DNA from: Clostridia bacterium
GTDB taxonomy: Bacteria; Bacillota; Clostridia; Oscillospirales; Acutalibacteraceae
Length of the DNA: 38,064 nt
Direction of reading: 5' to 3'
Assembly (NCBI GenBank): GCA_024404095.1
Contig: JAKSQO010000029.1
Span: forward strand, 1-38,064
Within the stretch, counting starts at the first letter, position 1, and every line of letters begins with the position of its first letter. Shown one piece after another: positions 8,482-16,285 of this stretch. The notes under the pieces are model-generated. The model was not told the origin of the DNA, ran no database searches, and was given only the letters and a program-made list of their open reading frames with translations. The translations under genes were made by a program, and so were the position numbers.

Positions 8482-8510
8482 ATTATACATCATTATGCGA
8501 AAATAATCAA
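8482..8510 (-). promoter_or_regulatory. Promoter of the glpR-like gene
   Basis: On the minus strand, TTGATT (complement 8505-8510) and perfect TATAAT (complement 8482-8487) are 17 bases apart. The spacer lies within an imperfect dyad ATTAT-N6-ATAAT (8492-8507) that could serve autoregulation. Confidence 0.8.
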
Positions 8511-8550
8511 CTTTTTGTGTGGAGATTTGTTGTATTTTTGTGATATTATG

Positions 8551-8579
8551 TTGACATTTGGGGCGTTTGGTAATATAAT
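8551..8579 (+). promoter_or_regulatory. Promoter of the glpA operon
   Basis: Perfect TTGACA (8551-8556) and TATAAT (8574-8579) with a 17-base spacer. A consensus promoter next to a divergent DeoR gene suggests control by repression. Two TTTTTGTG direct repeats (8512-8519 and 8535-8542) lie just upstream. Confidence 0.88.
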
Positions 8580-8608
8580 TATGCTATCAAATTATGGAGG
8601 TAATTTCA

Positions 8609-10045
8609 ATGAAAACCGATGTATTGGTTATCGGCGCAGGCGCGGTCGGTACAGCTATCACACGAGAGCTTACAAAGTACCAACTTAACGTAATCTGTGT
8701 TGATAAAAGAGAAGATGTAGGCGGCGACTGCTCAAAGAGCAACTCCGCAATTATTCATACAGGCTATGACGCAAAGCCGGGTACGCTTGAATCCGAGCTT
8801 GTTGTTGCGGCTAACCCCAGATATGACCAGCTTTGTGCTGACCTTGATATCCCGTTCAAGAGAATCGGCGCAATCCTTCCTGCTATCACTGACGAGCAGT
8901 TTGAACAGCTTCCCGCAATTAAGGAAAAGGCTGTTAAGAACCGTGTTTATGATGTTGAGTATCTCTCAAAGGAGCAGATTCTTGCAATGGAGCCCAACCT
9001 CAATCCCGAGGTAAAGGGCGGTCTTTACATTCCCCGTGAGAGCATCATTGACCCGTTCCTTTTTGTAGTTGCAATGGCTGAAAACGCAGTTGCAAACGGC
9101 GCAAAGTTCATGCTTAACACAGAGGTTACAGGCATCCGTATGGATGGCGACAAGGTTGTAGGAGCTGAAACAACAAACGGTTATATCGAGGCTGATTATA
9201 TCATCAATGCCGCAGGTCTTTTCTGCGACGATATCGCCGCTATGGTTGGCAAGAACGATTATTATGTTAACCCGAGAAAGGGTCAGTTCTACATTCTTGA
9301 CAAGAATACCGAGTGTAAGGTTAATCACATTGTCCTTCCGATTCCCACAAAGGTTACAAAGGGCAAGCTTATGTGTCCGACAATTCACGGCAATATGCTT
9401 GTCGGTCCCACAGCTGAGGATCTTACAGATAAGTATGATAAGTCAACAAATGCAGAGGGACTTGACAGTATCCGTGTTGACGTTCAGAAGCTTATTCCCG
9501 GTGTAAAGCTCAGCGACACAATCACTCAGTATTCAGGTCTTCGCCCGAACAGAAATCCCGAGGGACTCAACATTGATACATATGATGATGTAAAGCATTA
9601 CGTAAACCTTTCAGGTGTACGCTCAACCGGTCTTACGAACTCAGTTTCCTGCGGTACTTATGTTGCAAGCATCCTCAAGAAAATGGGTCTTGATATGAAG
9701 TGGAACGAAAACTTCATTTCCAAGCGTAAGGGTATTGTACGTATCAAGGATCTTCCGAAGGAAGAACAGCACAAGATGATTGAAAAGAATCCTCTTTACG
9801 GTAATATAGTTTGCCGTTGCGAAACTGTCACAGAGGGCGAAATCGTTGACGCTATTCACTCTCCGATTCCTGCAACAACAGTTGACGCTGTTAAGCGCAG
9901 ACTTCGTGCAGGTATGGGCAGATGTCAGGGCGGCTTCTGCGGTCCCAAGGTTATCGAAATTATTGCCCGCGAGCTCGGTGTTGAGCCGAAGGATGTTCGC
10001 AAGGGACACAGCGAATCTTATATGGTTTGCGGAAAGGTTAAATAA
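8609..10045 (+). CDS. glpA: FAD-dependent glycerol-3-phosphate dehydrogenase, GlpA type
   Basis: A 478-residue flavoprotein expected to oxidise glycerol-3-phosphate to dihydroxyacetone phosphate. The N-terminal dinucleotide fold is VLVIGAGAVGTAITREL, followed by the DAO-family core (NSAIIHTGYDAKPGT). A C-terminal BFD-like [2Fe-2S] domain carries the cysteines of VCRCETVTEGEIVDAI and GRCQGGFCGPKV. Start at ATG 8609 is set by GGAGGT seven bases upstream; the ATG at 8594 overlaps that ribosome site. The next two genes follow at once and complete an anaerobic dehydrogenase module common in clostridia. No glpK or glpF is next to it. Confidence 0.88.
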   Translation: MKTDVLVIGAGAVGTAITRELTKYQLNVICVDKREDVGGDCSKSNSAIIHTGYDAKPGTLESELVVAANPRYDQLCADLDIPFKRIGAILPAITDEQFEQLPAIKEKAVKNRVYDVEYLSKEQILAMEPNLNPEVKGGLYIPRESIIDPFLFVVAMAENAVANGAKFMLNTEVTGIRMDGDKVVGAETTNGYIEADYIINAAGLFCDDIAAMVGKNDYYVNPRKGQFYILDKNTECKVNHIVLPIPTKVTKGKLMCPTIHGNMLVGPTAEDLTDKYDKSTNAEGLDSIRVDVQKLIPGVKLSDTITQYSGLRPNRNPEGLNIDTYDDVKHYVNLSGVRSTGLTNSVSCGTYVASILKKMGLDMKWNENFISKRKGIVRIKDLPKEEQHKMIEKNPLYGNIVCRCETVTEGEIVDAIHSPIPATTVDAVKRRLRAGMGRCQGGFCGPKVIEIIARELGVEPKDVRKGHSESYMVCGKVK

Positions 10046-10057
10046 GGTGTGACGCTT

Positions 10058-11296
10058 ATGTATGAAATCAAGTGTGATGTATGTGTTGTAGGCGGAGGCC
10101 CTGCAGGACTTTCCGCAGCAGTTGCAGCAAAAAAAGCAGGTGCAGAGGACGTTCTTATCGTTGAGCGTGACGAGTCTCTCGGCGGTATTCTTCAGCAATG
10201 TATTCATCCGGGCTTCGGTCTTAAGCTTTTCAACGAGGAGCTTACAGGCCCCGAGTATTACGGAAGATTCATTGACGAGGCAGAAAAAGTCGGCGTAAAG
10301 ACAATGCTCGGCAGTATGGTTCTTGACGTAACAGAGAATGTTGTTACCTGCATCAATTCAGAATACGGTGTATGTGAGATTGAGGCTAAGTCAATTGTTC
10401 TTGCAATGGGCTGCCGTGAGAGAACAAGAGCTAATATTGTTATTCCCGGCACACGTCCCGCAGGTGTTTATACCGCAGGTACTGCACAGCGTCTTATGAA
10501 CCGTCAGAACGAGATGGTCGGCAAGAAGGTTGTTATCCTCGGCTCAGGCGATATCGGTATGATTATGGCTCGCCGTCTTACACTCGAAGGCGCAAAGGTT
10601 GAGGCTGTTGTTGAAATTATGGACTTCCTCGCAGGTCTTACACGTAACCGTGTTCAGTGTCTTGACGATTTCGGTATTCCGCTTCTTCTTTCTCATACAG
10701 TTGTCGATATCAAGGGCAACAACCGTGTTGAGAGCGTAGTAATTGCTGAGGTTGACGAAAATAAGAAGCCAATCGAAAGCACAAAGCGTGAAATTGAGTG
10801 CGATACGCTTCTTCTTTCAGTAGGTCTTATTCCCGAGAATGAAGTTACAAATAAAGCGGGTATTAAAATCAGCCCCATCACAAAGGGTCCTGAGGTTAAC
10901 CAGTATATGCAGACAAGTATGCCGTCAGTATTCGCTTGCGGTAATGTTGTTCATGTTAATGACCTTGTTGATAACGTATCGGCAGAGAGCGCAACAGCAG
11001 GTAAGAGTGCTGCTCTTTATGCCGCAGGCAAGCTCGGCAAGGCTGACGCAATCGCTGTAAAGACAGGCGAGAATGTACGTTATGTATGTCCTCAGAATGT
11101 AGTTGCAGGTGACGAGAGTGTTGACCTTTATTTCCGAGTTATGAAGCCTGAGAAGAATGTTCAGATTACCGTATGCGACGGCGAAAAGGTTCTTTTCAAG
11201 CGCAAGGCAATCAAGGTTAATCCGGGCGAAATGGAAAAGGCAACAGTTAATCTCAACGGTATTTCAGAGCTTGTTGTTTCTGTCAAGGAGGTATAA
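10058..11296 (+). CDS. FAD/NAD(P)-dependent oxidoreductase partner of the GlpA-type dehydrogenase
   Basis: A 412-residue pyridine nucleotide-disulfide-type flavoprotein. It has a FAD fold (CVVGGGPAGLSAAVAAKKAG), an internal NAD(P) fold (VVILGSGDIGMIMARRL) and the C-terminal FAD motif (PSVFACGNVVHVNDLVD). It presumably passes electrons from GlpA to NAD or another acceptor. ATG 10058 is preferred over an in-frame GTG at 10049 that sits inside the AAGGTG ribosome site. It lies 12 bases after glpA, and its stop codon overlaps the next gene's start region, so the three are cotranscribed. Confidence 0.85.
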   Translation: MYEIKCDVCVVGGGPAGLSAAVAAKKAGAEDVLIVERDESLGGILQQCIHPGFGLKLFNEELTGPEYYGRFIDEAEKVGVKTMLGSMVLDVTENVVTCINSEYGVCEIEAKSIVLAMGCRERTRANIVIPGTRPAGVYTAGTAQRLMNRQNEMVGKKVVILGSGDIGMIMARRLTLEGAKVEAVVEIMDFLAGLTRNRVQCLDDFGIPLLLSHTVVDIKGNNRVESVVIAEVDENKKPIESTKREIECDTLLLSVGLIPENEVTNKAGIKISPITKGPEVNQYMQTSMPSVFACGNVVHVNDLVDNVSAESATAGKSAALYAAGKLGKADAIAVKTGENVRYVCPQNVVAGDESVDLYFRVMKPEKNVQITVCDGEKVLFKRKAIKVNPGEMEKATVNLNGISELVVSVKEV

Positions 11297-11298
11297 TG

Positions 11299-11655
11299 AT
11301 GAAAAAGGAAATTATCTGTACCGTATGTCCCGTGGGCTGTGTTATCACAGTTGAGGGCGAAAACGGAAGCATTGACAGCATAGAGGGATACACCTGCCCG
11401 AGAGGCAAGAACTATGCTGAAAACGAGTTTGTTTCTCCTGTTCGTATCCTCACATCAACAGCTAAGCTCACAGGCGCGAAGTCACCGCTTGTTGCTGTAA
11501 GAAGCAAGACTCCTGTTCCGAAGGATAAGCTTTTTGACTGCATGGCGGAAATCAGAAAGCTTACTGTTTCCGCACCTCTTAAGAGAGGTGATGTTCTCAT
11601 TGAGAACGTATGCGGCACAGGTGTAGATATAGTATCATCTGCTGATGTAAAATAA
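11299..11655 (+). CDS. DUF1667 protein, small CxxC subunit of the dehydrogenase module
   Basis: A protein of 118 residues with an N-terminal cysteine cluster (ICTVCPVGC then YTCPRGKNYAE) typical of DUF1667. These small proteins occur next to GlpA-type dehydrogenases and FAD partners. The cysteines suggest a metal or Fe-S site, but the role is not established. Two ATGs are adjacent (11296 and 11299). GGAGG at 11287-11291 is spaced seven bases from the second and four from the first, so I chose 11299. Starting at 11296 would overlap the previous stop by one base. Confidence 0.85.
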   Translation: MKKEIICTVCPVGCVITVEGENGSIDSIEGYTCPRGKNYAENEFVSPVRILTSTAKLTGAKSPLVAVRSKTPVPKDKLFDCMAEIRKLTVSAPLKRGDVLIENVCGTGVDIVSSADVK

Positions 11656-11905
11656 TAAGGACTGTCGCATTCAGCGCAGAACGAAAAACAAAATATAACA
11701 ATAAGGATTTAAGGTTATTCCGATATAAGGATATCCTTAAATCCTTTGATTTTTATGTAAATAGAATTTCGTTAATTGTTTTTCTAAGTGTTTTTTACCC
11801 CCTCGCAGTATCGCATACAGCTTCGGGGCTAATAAAACACTTTCTGCATCTGAATTCGCCAGCCTTTTTGCGTTCATGGATAACGGAGCTTTTTCTTTTA
11901 TAGTA
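11656..11905. other. Gene-free spacer with a terminator-like half site and a possible interspersed-repeat remnant
   Basis: Bases 11659-11668 (GGACTGTCGC) repeat exactly the left arm of the terminator at 21434-21471, but no right arm is present here. After the 11703-11746 hairpin, 11750-11900 has no convincing gene. A minus-strand open frame of 77 codons crosses it but has no ribosome site and no family I can name; its composition resembles degraded intergenic repeat sequence seen in gut clostridia. Confidence 0.35.
11703..11748 (+). terminator. Long-stem hairpin, probable terminator of the glp operon
   Basis: AAGGATTTAAGG (11703-11714) pairs perfectly over 12 bases with CCTTAAATCCTT (11735-11746), with a 20-base loop, followed by TGATTTTTAT. 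The large loop is unusual for a simple terminator. Confidence 0.6.
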
Positions 11906-11934
11906 TTGACCAAAAGATGGTATTGTGATATAAT
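11906..11934 (+). promoter_or_regulatory. Promoter of the polysaccharide operon
   Basis: TTGACC (11906-11911), 17-base spacer, perfect TATAAT (11929-11934), about 60 bases before the first glycosyltransferase. Confidence 0.85.
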
Positions 11935-11993
11935 GCTAATCGTTTTAATATGCGTTTTTGCGCTTATCATCTTTTTGTAATCGAAGTGATTTG

Positions 11994-12677
11994 ATGATAT
12001 CAGTTGTTCTCGCAGCTTATAAGGGTGAAAAATACATCGCCGAGCAGGTAAAGTCGATACTTCCTCAGCTCGGAGAAAATGACGAGCTTGTTATTTCCGA
12101 TGACTTTCCTCAGGGCAAAACCTATGAAGCTGTTGAAGATATAATAAACAGCGATTCCCGTGTCCGTTATATCCAAGGAAAAGGGCAGGGGCTTATTAAG
12201 AATTTTGAAAATGCAATAAGCAACGCAAAGGGAGATTATATATTTCTTTCCGACCAGGACGATATCTGGCTTGACGGCAAGGTTAAGGCTGTTATGGCTG
12301 AATTTGATAAAGGTGCTCTGGTGGTAATGCACAATGCCGATATTGTTGACGGCGAGCTGAAAAAAACAGGCGAAACCGCATTCGGTGTGAACAAAGCAGG
12401 AACGGGAATAATAAGAAATATTATCAAAAACTCCTATCAGGGAAGCTGCATGGCTTTCAGCGCTGAGCTTAACAAGTACATTCTTCCTTTCCCCGAAAAT
12501 CTCCCCATGCATGACCAATGGATAGGTCTTATGGGCGAGAAACACGGTAAAGTAAGTCTGATTGAGGATTCATATCTTCTTTACAGACGTCACGGCGAAA
12601 ATGCTTCGGGAAACGGAAGCACACTTATGCAGAAGATAAAATGGCGTCTTGCGATTGCAGGAAGCCTGTTGAAATAA
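11994..12677 (+). CDS. Family 2 glycosyltransferase, rhamnosyltransferase-like
   Basis: A 227-residue GT-A enzyme that adds a sugar from a nucleotide donor during surface polysaccharide assembly at the inner face of the membrane. The N-terminal motif SVVLAAYKGEKYIAEQVKSI, the acidic SDQDDIW metal/nucleotide motif, and the C-terminal YRRHGENASG are as in RfbF/RgpB-like enzymes. Start at ATG 11994 follows GAAGTG; a TTG 36 bases upstream would add an atypical N-terminus. At 227 residues it is short for the group, which often runs near 300, so the C-terminal region is reduced. It heads an operon of five further close-set genes. Confidence 0.88.
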   Translation: MISVVLAAYKGEKYIAEQVKSILPQLGENDELVISDDFPQGKTYEAVEDIINSDSRVRYIQGKGQGLIKNFENAISNAKGDYIFLSDQDDIWLDGKVKAVMAEFDKGALVVMHNADIVDGELKKTGETAFGVNKAGTGIIRNIIKNSYQGSCMAFSAELNKYILPFPENLPMHDQWIGLMGEKHGKVSLIEDSYLLYRRHGENASGNGSTLMQKIKWRLAIAGSLLK

Positions 12678-12692
12678 AAAGGCAGGTTTACT

Positions 12693-13454
12693 ATGGAACA
12701 TAAGGTTACAGGCAGTATTGTTACCTACAACAATATGAAAACAATAGATAAAACTCTTGCTACTCTGTTTGAGTTTACAAAGGATATTGATTTCAAGCTG
12801 TATGTTGTCGATAACGGTTCCGCTGACGGAACGCCTGAATATATAGAAAAAAATTATCCTCAGGTAGAGGTTATTAAAACAAATAAAAATATCGGATTTG
12901 GCGCAGGCCATAATGTAGCGATTGAAAAAATTGATTCTGAATATCACGCAGTTATCAATCCCGATATTGTGATGATTGAAAATGCAATAAAAGAAATGGC
13001 AGATTATATGGATAAAAACGGCGATATCGGTCTGCTTTCACCTGAAATTCGCTTCCCTGACGGCAGAATTCAGATACTCGGCAAGCGCAATCCGCATTTC
13101 AAGTATCTTGTTGCGAGCCGTATGAGGGGTGATGAGCCGGGCAAGCTTCTTAAAGAGTATGCTATGCTTGACACCGACCTTTCAAAACCCCTTGAAATTG
13201 AGAACGCAACGGGCTGCTTTATGATGTTCCGCACATCTGTGCTCAAGGAAATCGGAGGATTTGACGAGAGATACTTCATGTATTTTGAGGATGCCGATAT
13301 TACACGTAAGGTCAGTAAGGTTGCACGTGTTGTGTTTTATCCGGATGCAAAGGTCAGCCATGTCTGGGCGCGTGACAGCAAGCGCGATACCAAGCTTATG
13401 ATAATACACATTCAGTCAATGCTGAAATACTATGCCAAATGGAAAATGATATGA
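12693..13454 (+). CDS. Family 2 glycosyltransferase, WbbL/RgpB-like rhamnosyltransferase
   Basis: A 253-residue GT-A enzyme. Motifs are GSIVTYNNMKTIDKTL, VVDNGSADGT, NKNIGFGAGHN, the metal-binding NPDI, and GGFDERYFMYFEDADI, an arrangement characteristic of dTDP-rhamnosyl transferases. Together with the upstream glycosyltransferase and the ABC exporter this suggests a rhamnose-containing cell-wall polysaccharide, although sugar specificity cannot be read reliably from sequence. It lies 15 bases after the previous stop with AAAAGGCAGG upstream. Confidence 0.9.
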   Translation: MEHKVTGSIVTYNNMKTIDKTLATLFEFTKDIDFKLYVVDNGSADGTPEYIEKNYPQVEVIKTNKNIGFGAGHNVAIEKIDSEYHAVINPDIVMIENAIKEMADYMDKNGDIGLLSPEIRFPDGRIQILGKRNPHFKYLVASRMRGDEPGKLLKEYAMLDTDLSKPLEIENATGCFMMFRTSVLKEIGGFDERYFMYFEDADITRKVSKVARVVFYPDAKVSHVWARDSKRDTKLMIIHIQSMLKYYAKWKMI

Positions 13455-13463
13455 GGTGGTACA

Positions 13464-14327
13464 ATGAGTGATACTGCAAAAAAAATTCCTTTGAAGAATT
13501 ATATTAAAAATGCTTATAAATACCGTTATCTTATGCAGGAAATTGTCCGCAAGAATGTTAAACTTCAGTACAGAGACTCTGTTCTCGGTATGTTCTGGAC
13601 ATTCCTTCAGCCGTTGCTTACAACAATAGTTCTTGTATTTATCTTCGGAACTGTTTTCGGTAAGTCAAATGACGGCGTTGTGTGCTATCCTGTTTATCTT
13701 TTAATCGGCCGACTTCTTTATGAGTTCTTTACTCAGTCAACAAAGCGTGCCATGCGTTCAATAAGAAACAGCGCTTCTGTTCTGAAAAAGGTTTATGTTC
13801 CGAAATATATATATCCTGTCTCAAACGTTCTTTCAAACTTTGTTACGTTTGCAATTTCACTTCTCGTTCTTGTTGTTGTAATGGGATATTTCCTTATAAA
13901 GAATCAGATGATGGATGTTCCGAAGTATCCGGATCTTCATCTGAGCCTTACGGCATTTACCTGTTTTATTCCGGTTATCATTCTCTGCGTTCTTTCGCTC
14001 GGTGTTGGACTTATCCTGTCGGTGCTTAATGTTTTCTTCAAGGATATCGAGTATATTTATGATGTTATCTGCACAATGCTTTTCTATGCAACACCGATTA
14101 TGTATAGGCTCAAGTCACTCGGTATTGAAGAGGGTGCGATTGTAGGCAGGATTCTGAAGCTTAATCCGCTATACAGTATAATTGAAATGTTCCGATGCAG
14201 CGTGCTGTATTGCAGACCGTTTGATATGAATCATCTGATTTACGCGTCTGTCTTTTCAGTTGTAACTCTGCTTTTGGGTGTTCTGATTTTCTATAAGAAT
14301 CAGGATAAGTTTATTCTTCACATTTAA
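13464..14327 (+). CDS. ABC-2 type polysaccharide exporter permease (Wzm/TagG/RgpC family)
   Basis: A 287-residue membrane protein with about six hydrophobic segments and the family N-terminal motif YRDSVLGMFWTFLQPLL. It would move a lipid-linked polysaccharide or teichoic-acid-like polymer across the membrane together with the ATPase encoded 11 bases downstream. GAGGTGG precedes the ATG, nine bases after the glycosyltransferase stop. Confidence 0.93.
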   Translation: MSDTAKKIPLKNYIKNAYKYRYLMQEIVRKNVKLQYRDSVLGMFWTFLQPLLTTIVLVFIFGTVFGKSNDGVVCYPVYLLIGRLLYEFFTQSTKRAMRSIRNSASVLKKVYVPKYIYPVSNVLSNFVTFAISLLVLVVVMGYFLIKNQMMDVPKYPDLHLSLTAFTCFIPVIILCVLSLGVGLILSVLNVFFKDIEYIYDVICTMLFYATPIMYRLKSLGIEEGAIVGRILKLNPLYSIIEMFRCSVLYCRPFDMNHLIYASVFSVVTLLLGVLIFYKNQDKFILHI

Positions 14328-14338
14328 GGGGTGAGTTT

Positions 14339-15082
14339 ATGGCTAAACCGGCAATAGAGGTAAAGGACGTCAGCATCCTTTTTAATCTCAACAGTGAAAA
14401 GGTTGACAATATAAAAGAATATTTCATAAAGCTCATTACTCACAGACTTAATTATAATGAGTTCTGGGCACTTGAGGATATTTCGTTTACTGTTAATAAG
14501 GGCGAAAGACTCGGCATACTCGGCTTTAACGGTGCAGGTAAAAGTACATTGCTTAAGACGGTTGCGGGTGTTCTTAAACCCACAAAGGGCTCCGTAAAGG
14601 TTCACGGTGTTATTGCTCCGCTGCTTGAATTGGGCGCCGGCTTTGATATGAACTATTCGGGTAAGGAAAACATTTTCCTGTACGGTGCAACAATGGGCTA
14701 TTCACGTAAGTTCATTGAAAGCAAGTACGATGAGATTGTTGAGTTTTCCGAGCTTGAAAAATTTATAGATGTTCCGCTGAAAAACTATTCATCAGGTATG
14801 AAAGCGAGACTCGGCTTTGCAATAGCAACCGCAGTTGACCCTGAGGTGCTTATTCTCGACGAGGTTCTTTCCGTCGGTGACGCAAAGTTCCGAATCAAGA
14901 GTGAAAATAAAGTTAAAAGTATGTTCGACAAGGGTGTTACCGTTCTCTTTGTTTCGCACAATACACCGCAGGTTCGCCGTCTTTGCGATAAGGCGATTAT
15001 TCTTAAGCAGGGGAAGATTATTGCGCAGGGCGAGGTAAATGAGGTCTGCGATATTTACGATGAGATGGTAAACGGAAAATAA
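14339..15082 (+). CDS. ABC polysaccharide exporter ATPase (Wzt/TagH/RgpD family)
   Basis: A 247-residue ATPase with the Walker A motif GFNGAGKSTLLK, signature YSSGMKARLGFAIA, Walker B VLILDEVLSVGD and switch histidine in LFVSHN. The preceding segment with VDNIKEYF and FWALEDISF is typical of exporters for teichoic acid and O-polysaccharide. It lacks the extra C-terminal carbohydrate-binding domain of some Wzt proteins, which suggests export without terminal-modification recognition. It pairs with the permease immediately upstream. Confidence 0.95.
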   Translation: MAKPAIEVKDVSILFNLNSEKVDNIKEYFIKLITHRLNYNEFWALEDISFTVNKGERLGILGFNGAGKSTLLKTVAGVLKPTKGSVKVHGVIAPLLELGAGFDMNYSGKENIFLYGATMGYSRKFIESKYDEIVEFSELEKFIDVPLKNYSSGMKARLGFAIATAVDPEVLILDEVLSVGDAKFRIKSENKVKSMFDKGVTVLFVSHNTPQVRRLCDKAIILKQGKIIAQGEVNEVCDIYDEMVNGK

Positions 15083-15121
15083 AATGAATACATTATCAAT
15101 ATCTCTCTCAAGGGGATAGAA

Positions 15122-16282
15122 ATGGGTGTATCCGAAATGAAAAGATTTTTTTACAGCCTTTATGCGGTGATGTTCAGCATATTCCGCATACTGCCGTTAA
15201 AAAGGAATAAGATTACTTTCCTTTCACCGCATAATGAGAATTTTAATGACAGTCTCGGTGCGGTAATGGATGAAGTGATTATGCGTGATGAGTTTATCAT
15301 TGTGAAGATGTCGAGTAAGCTCGGAATTGATAAAAGCTCAGTGAAAGCTCTTATTTCAAGTGTTGCTGAGGCAATCAGATTTTTCACAGTTGATGCGTAT
15401 CATCTTGCAACTTCAAAGTATATCTTTCTCAACGACAACTTTATGCCTATGGCTAAGCTGAATTTCAGAGCCGAGGTTGTTATCACTCAGCTCTGGCATG
15501 CCGAGGGTGTGTTCAAAAAGTTCGGTCTGCACATCGAACAGCCGCAGGAAATCCGTGCGCTTGAACGTGCGTGCAGCAGTAAGCTGAGCTATGTTGTCTG
15601 CTCGAGTGAAGAGGTTGCGGATATTTATGCCGAGGCATTCGACGTTTCACGTGATAAGGTGCTCCCGCTCGGCGCACCGAGAACAGATAAGTTCTATAAA
15701 AAAATCAACGAAAAACGTCTGCGTGATGATTTTGACAGACAGTATCCCGAATGTAAGGGTAAAAAGCTCGTGCTTTACGCTCCGACATTCCGTGAAAATA
15801 CATCAGACGATGCGACGATACTAAACAGCTTTGATATCAACGCGTTCAACGAACGCTTCCCCGACAGCAAGCTGCTTATCAGGCTTCATCCTCAGGTGCA
15901 TACGGCAGACGCCGAAATCGACGGCGCGGTTAATCTGAGTGAATATGATGACGTTCAGCGGCTTATGAGAATCGCTGATGTGCTGATTACCGATTATTCG
16001 TCAATCTGCATGGATTTTGCGCTTCTTGACAAGCCTGTGTATTTCTATGCTTTTGACCTGGAGAAGTACAATGCCGACAGATCCTTCTATTTTGACTATG
16101 AGTCTTATGTTCCGGGTCCCGTGGCAAGAGACTTTCAGACACTTCTCAATCTTATGTATACCGATATGTCACAGACATATGAAAAAAGACGTTACAGCTT
16201 TGTAGCTAAAAATTTCGGCACGCCTGACGGTAAAGCCTCTGAGCGTGTTGTGGACAGAATAATTTATAATAAGGAGATATAA
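15122..16282 (+). CDS. CDP-glycerol:poly(glycerophosphate) glycerophosphotransferase family protein (TagB/TagF-like)
   Basis: A 386-residue enzyme of the TagB/TagF GT-B family, expected to transfer glycerol phosphate (or a related polyol phosphate) to a lipid-linked glycan. Family landmarks are TQLWHAEGVFKKFG, the VLYAPTFREN motif, LIRLHPQVH, and DVLITDYSSICMDFALL with KPVYFYAFDLEKY. The catalytic histidines of the HAEG and RLHP regions are present. Start at ATG 15122 follows AAGGGGATAG. Its presence in a rhamnosyl/ABC export operon suggests a polysaccharide carrying glycerol phosphate. The next gene's ribosome site lies inside its last codons. Confidence 0.9.
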   Translation: MGVSEMKRFFYSLYAVMFSIFRILPLKRNKITFLSPHNENFNDSLGAVMDEVIMRDEFIIVKMSSKLGIDKSSVKALISSVAEAIRFFTVDAYHLATSKYIFLNDNFMPMAKLNFRAEVVITQLWHAEGVFKKFGLHIEQPQEIRALERACSSKLSYVVCSSEEVADIYAEAFDVSRDKVLPLGAPRTDKFYKKINEKRLRDDFDRQYPECKGKKLVLYAPTFRENTSDDATILNSFDINAFNERFPDSKLLIRLHPQVHTADAEIDGAVNLSEYDDVQRLMRIADVLITDYSSICMDFALLDKPVYFYAFDLEKYNADRSFYFDYESYVPGPVARDFQTLLNLMYTDMSQTYEKRRYSFVAKNFGTPDGKASERVVDRIIYNKEI

Positions 16283-16285
16283 AAA

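Noticed and set aside
8609..11655. A standard enterobacterial glpABC operon
   Set aside because: The second protein is a larger two-fold flavoprotein and the third is a DUF1667 protein, not the GlpC Fe-S membrane anchor.
11737..11970. A 77-codon minus-strand open frame in the spacer before the polysaccharide operon
   Set aside because: No ribosome binding site or recognisable domain; it crosses the 11906-11934 promoter and the 11735-11746 hairpin arm, and looks like chance or repeat-derived coding potential.
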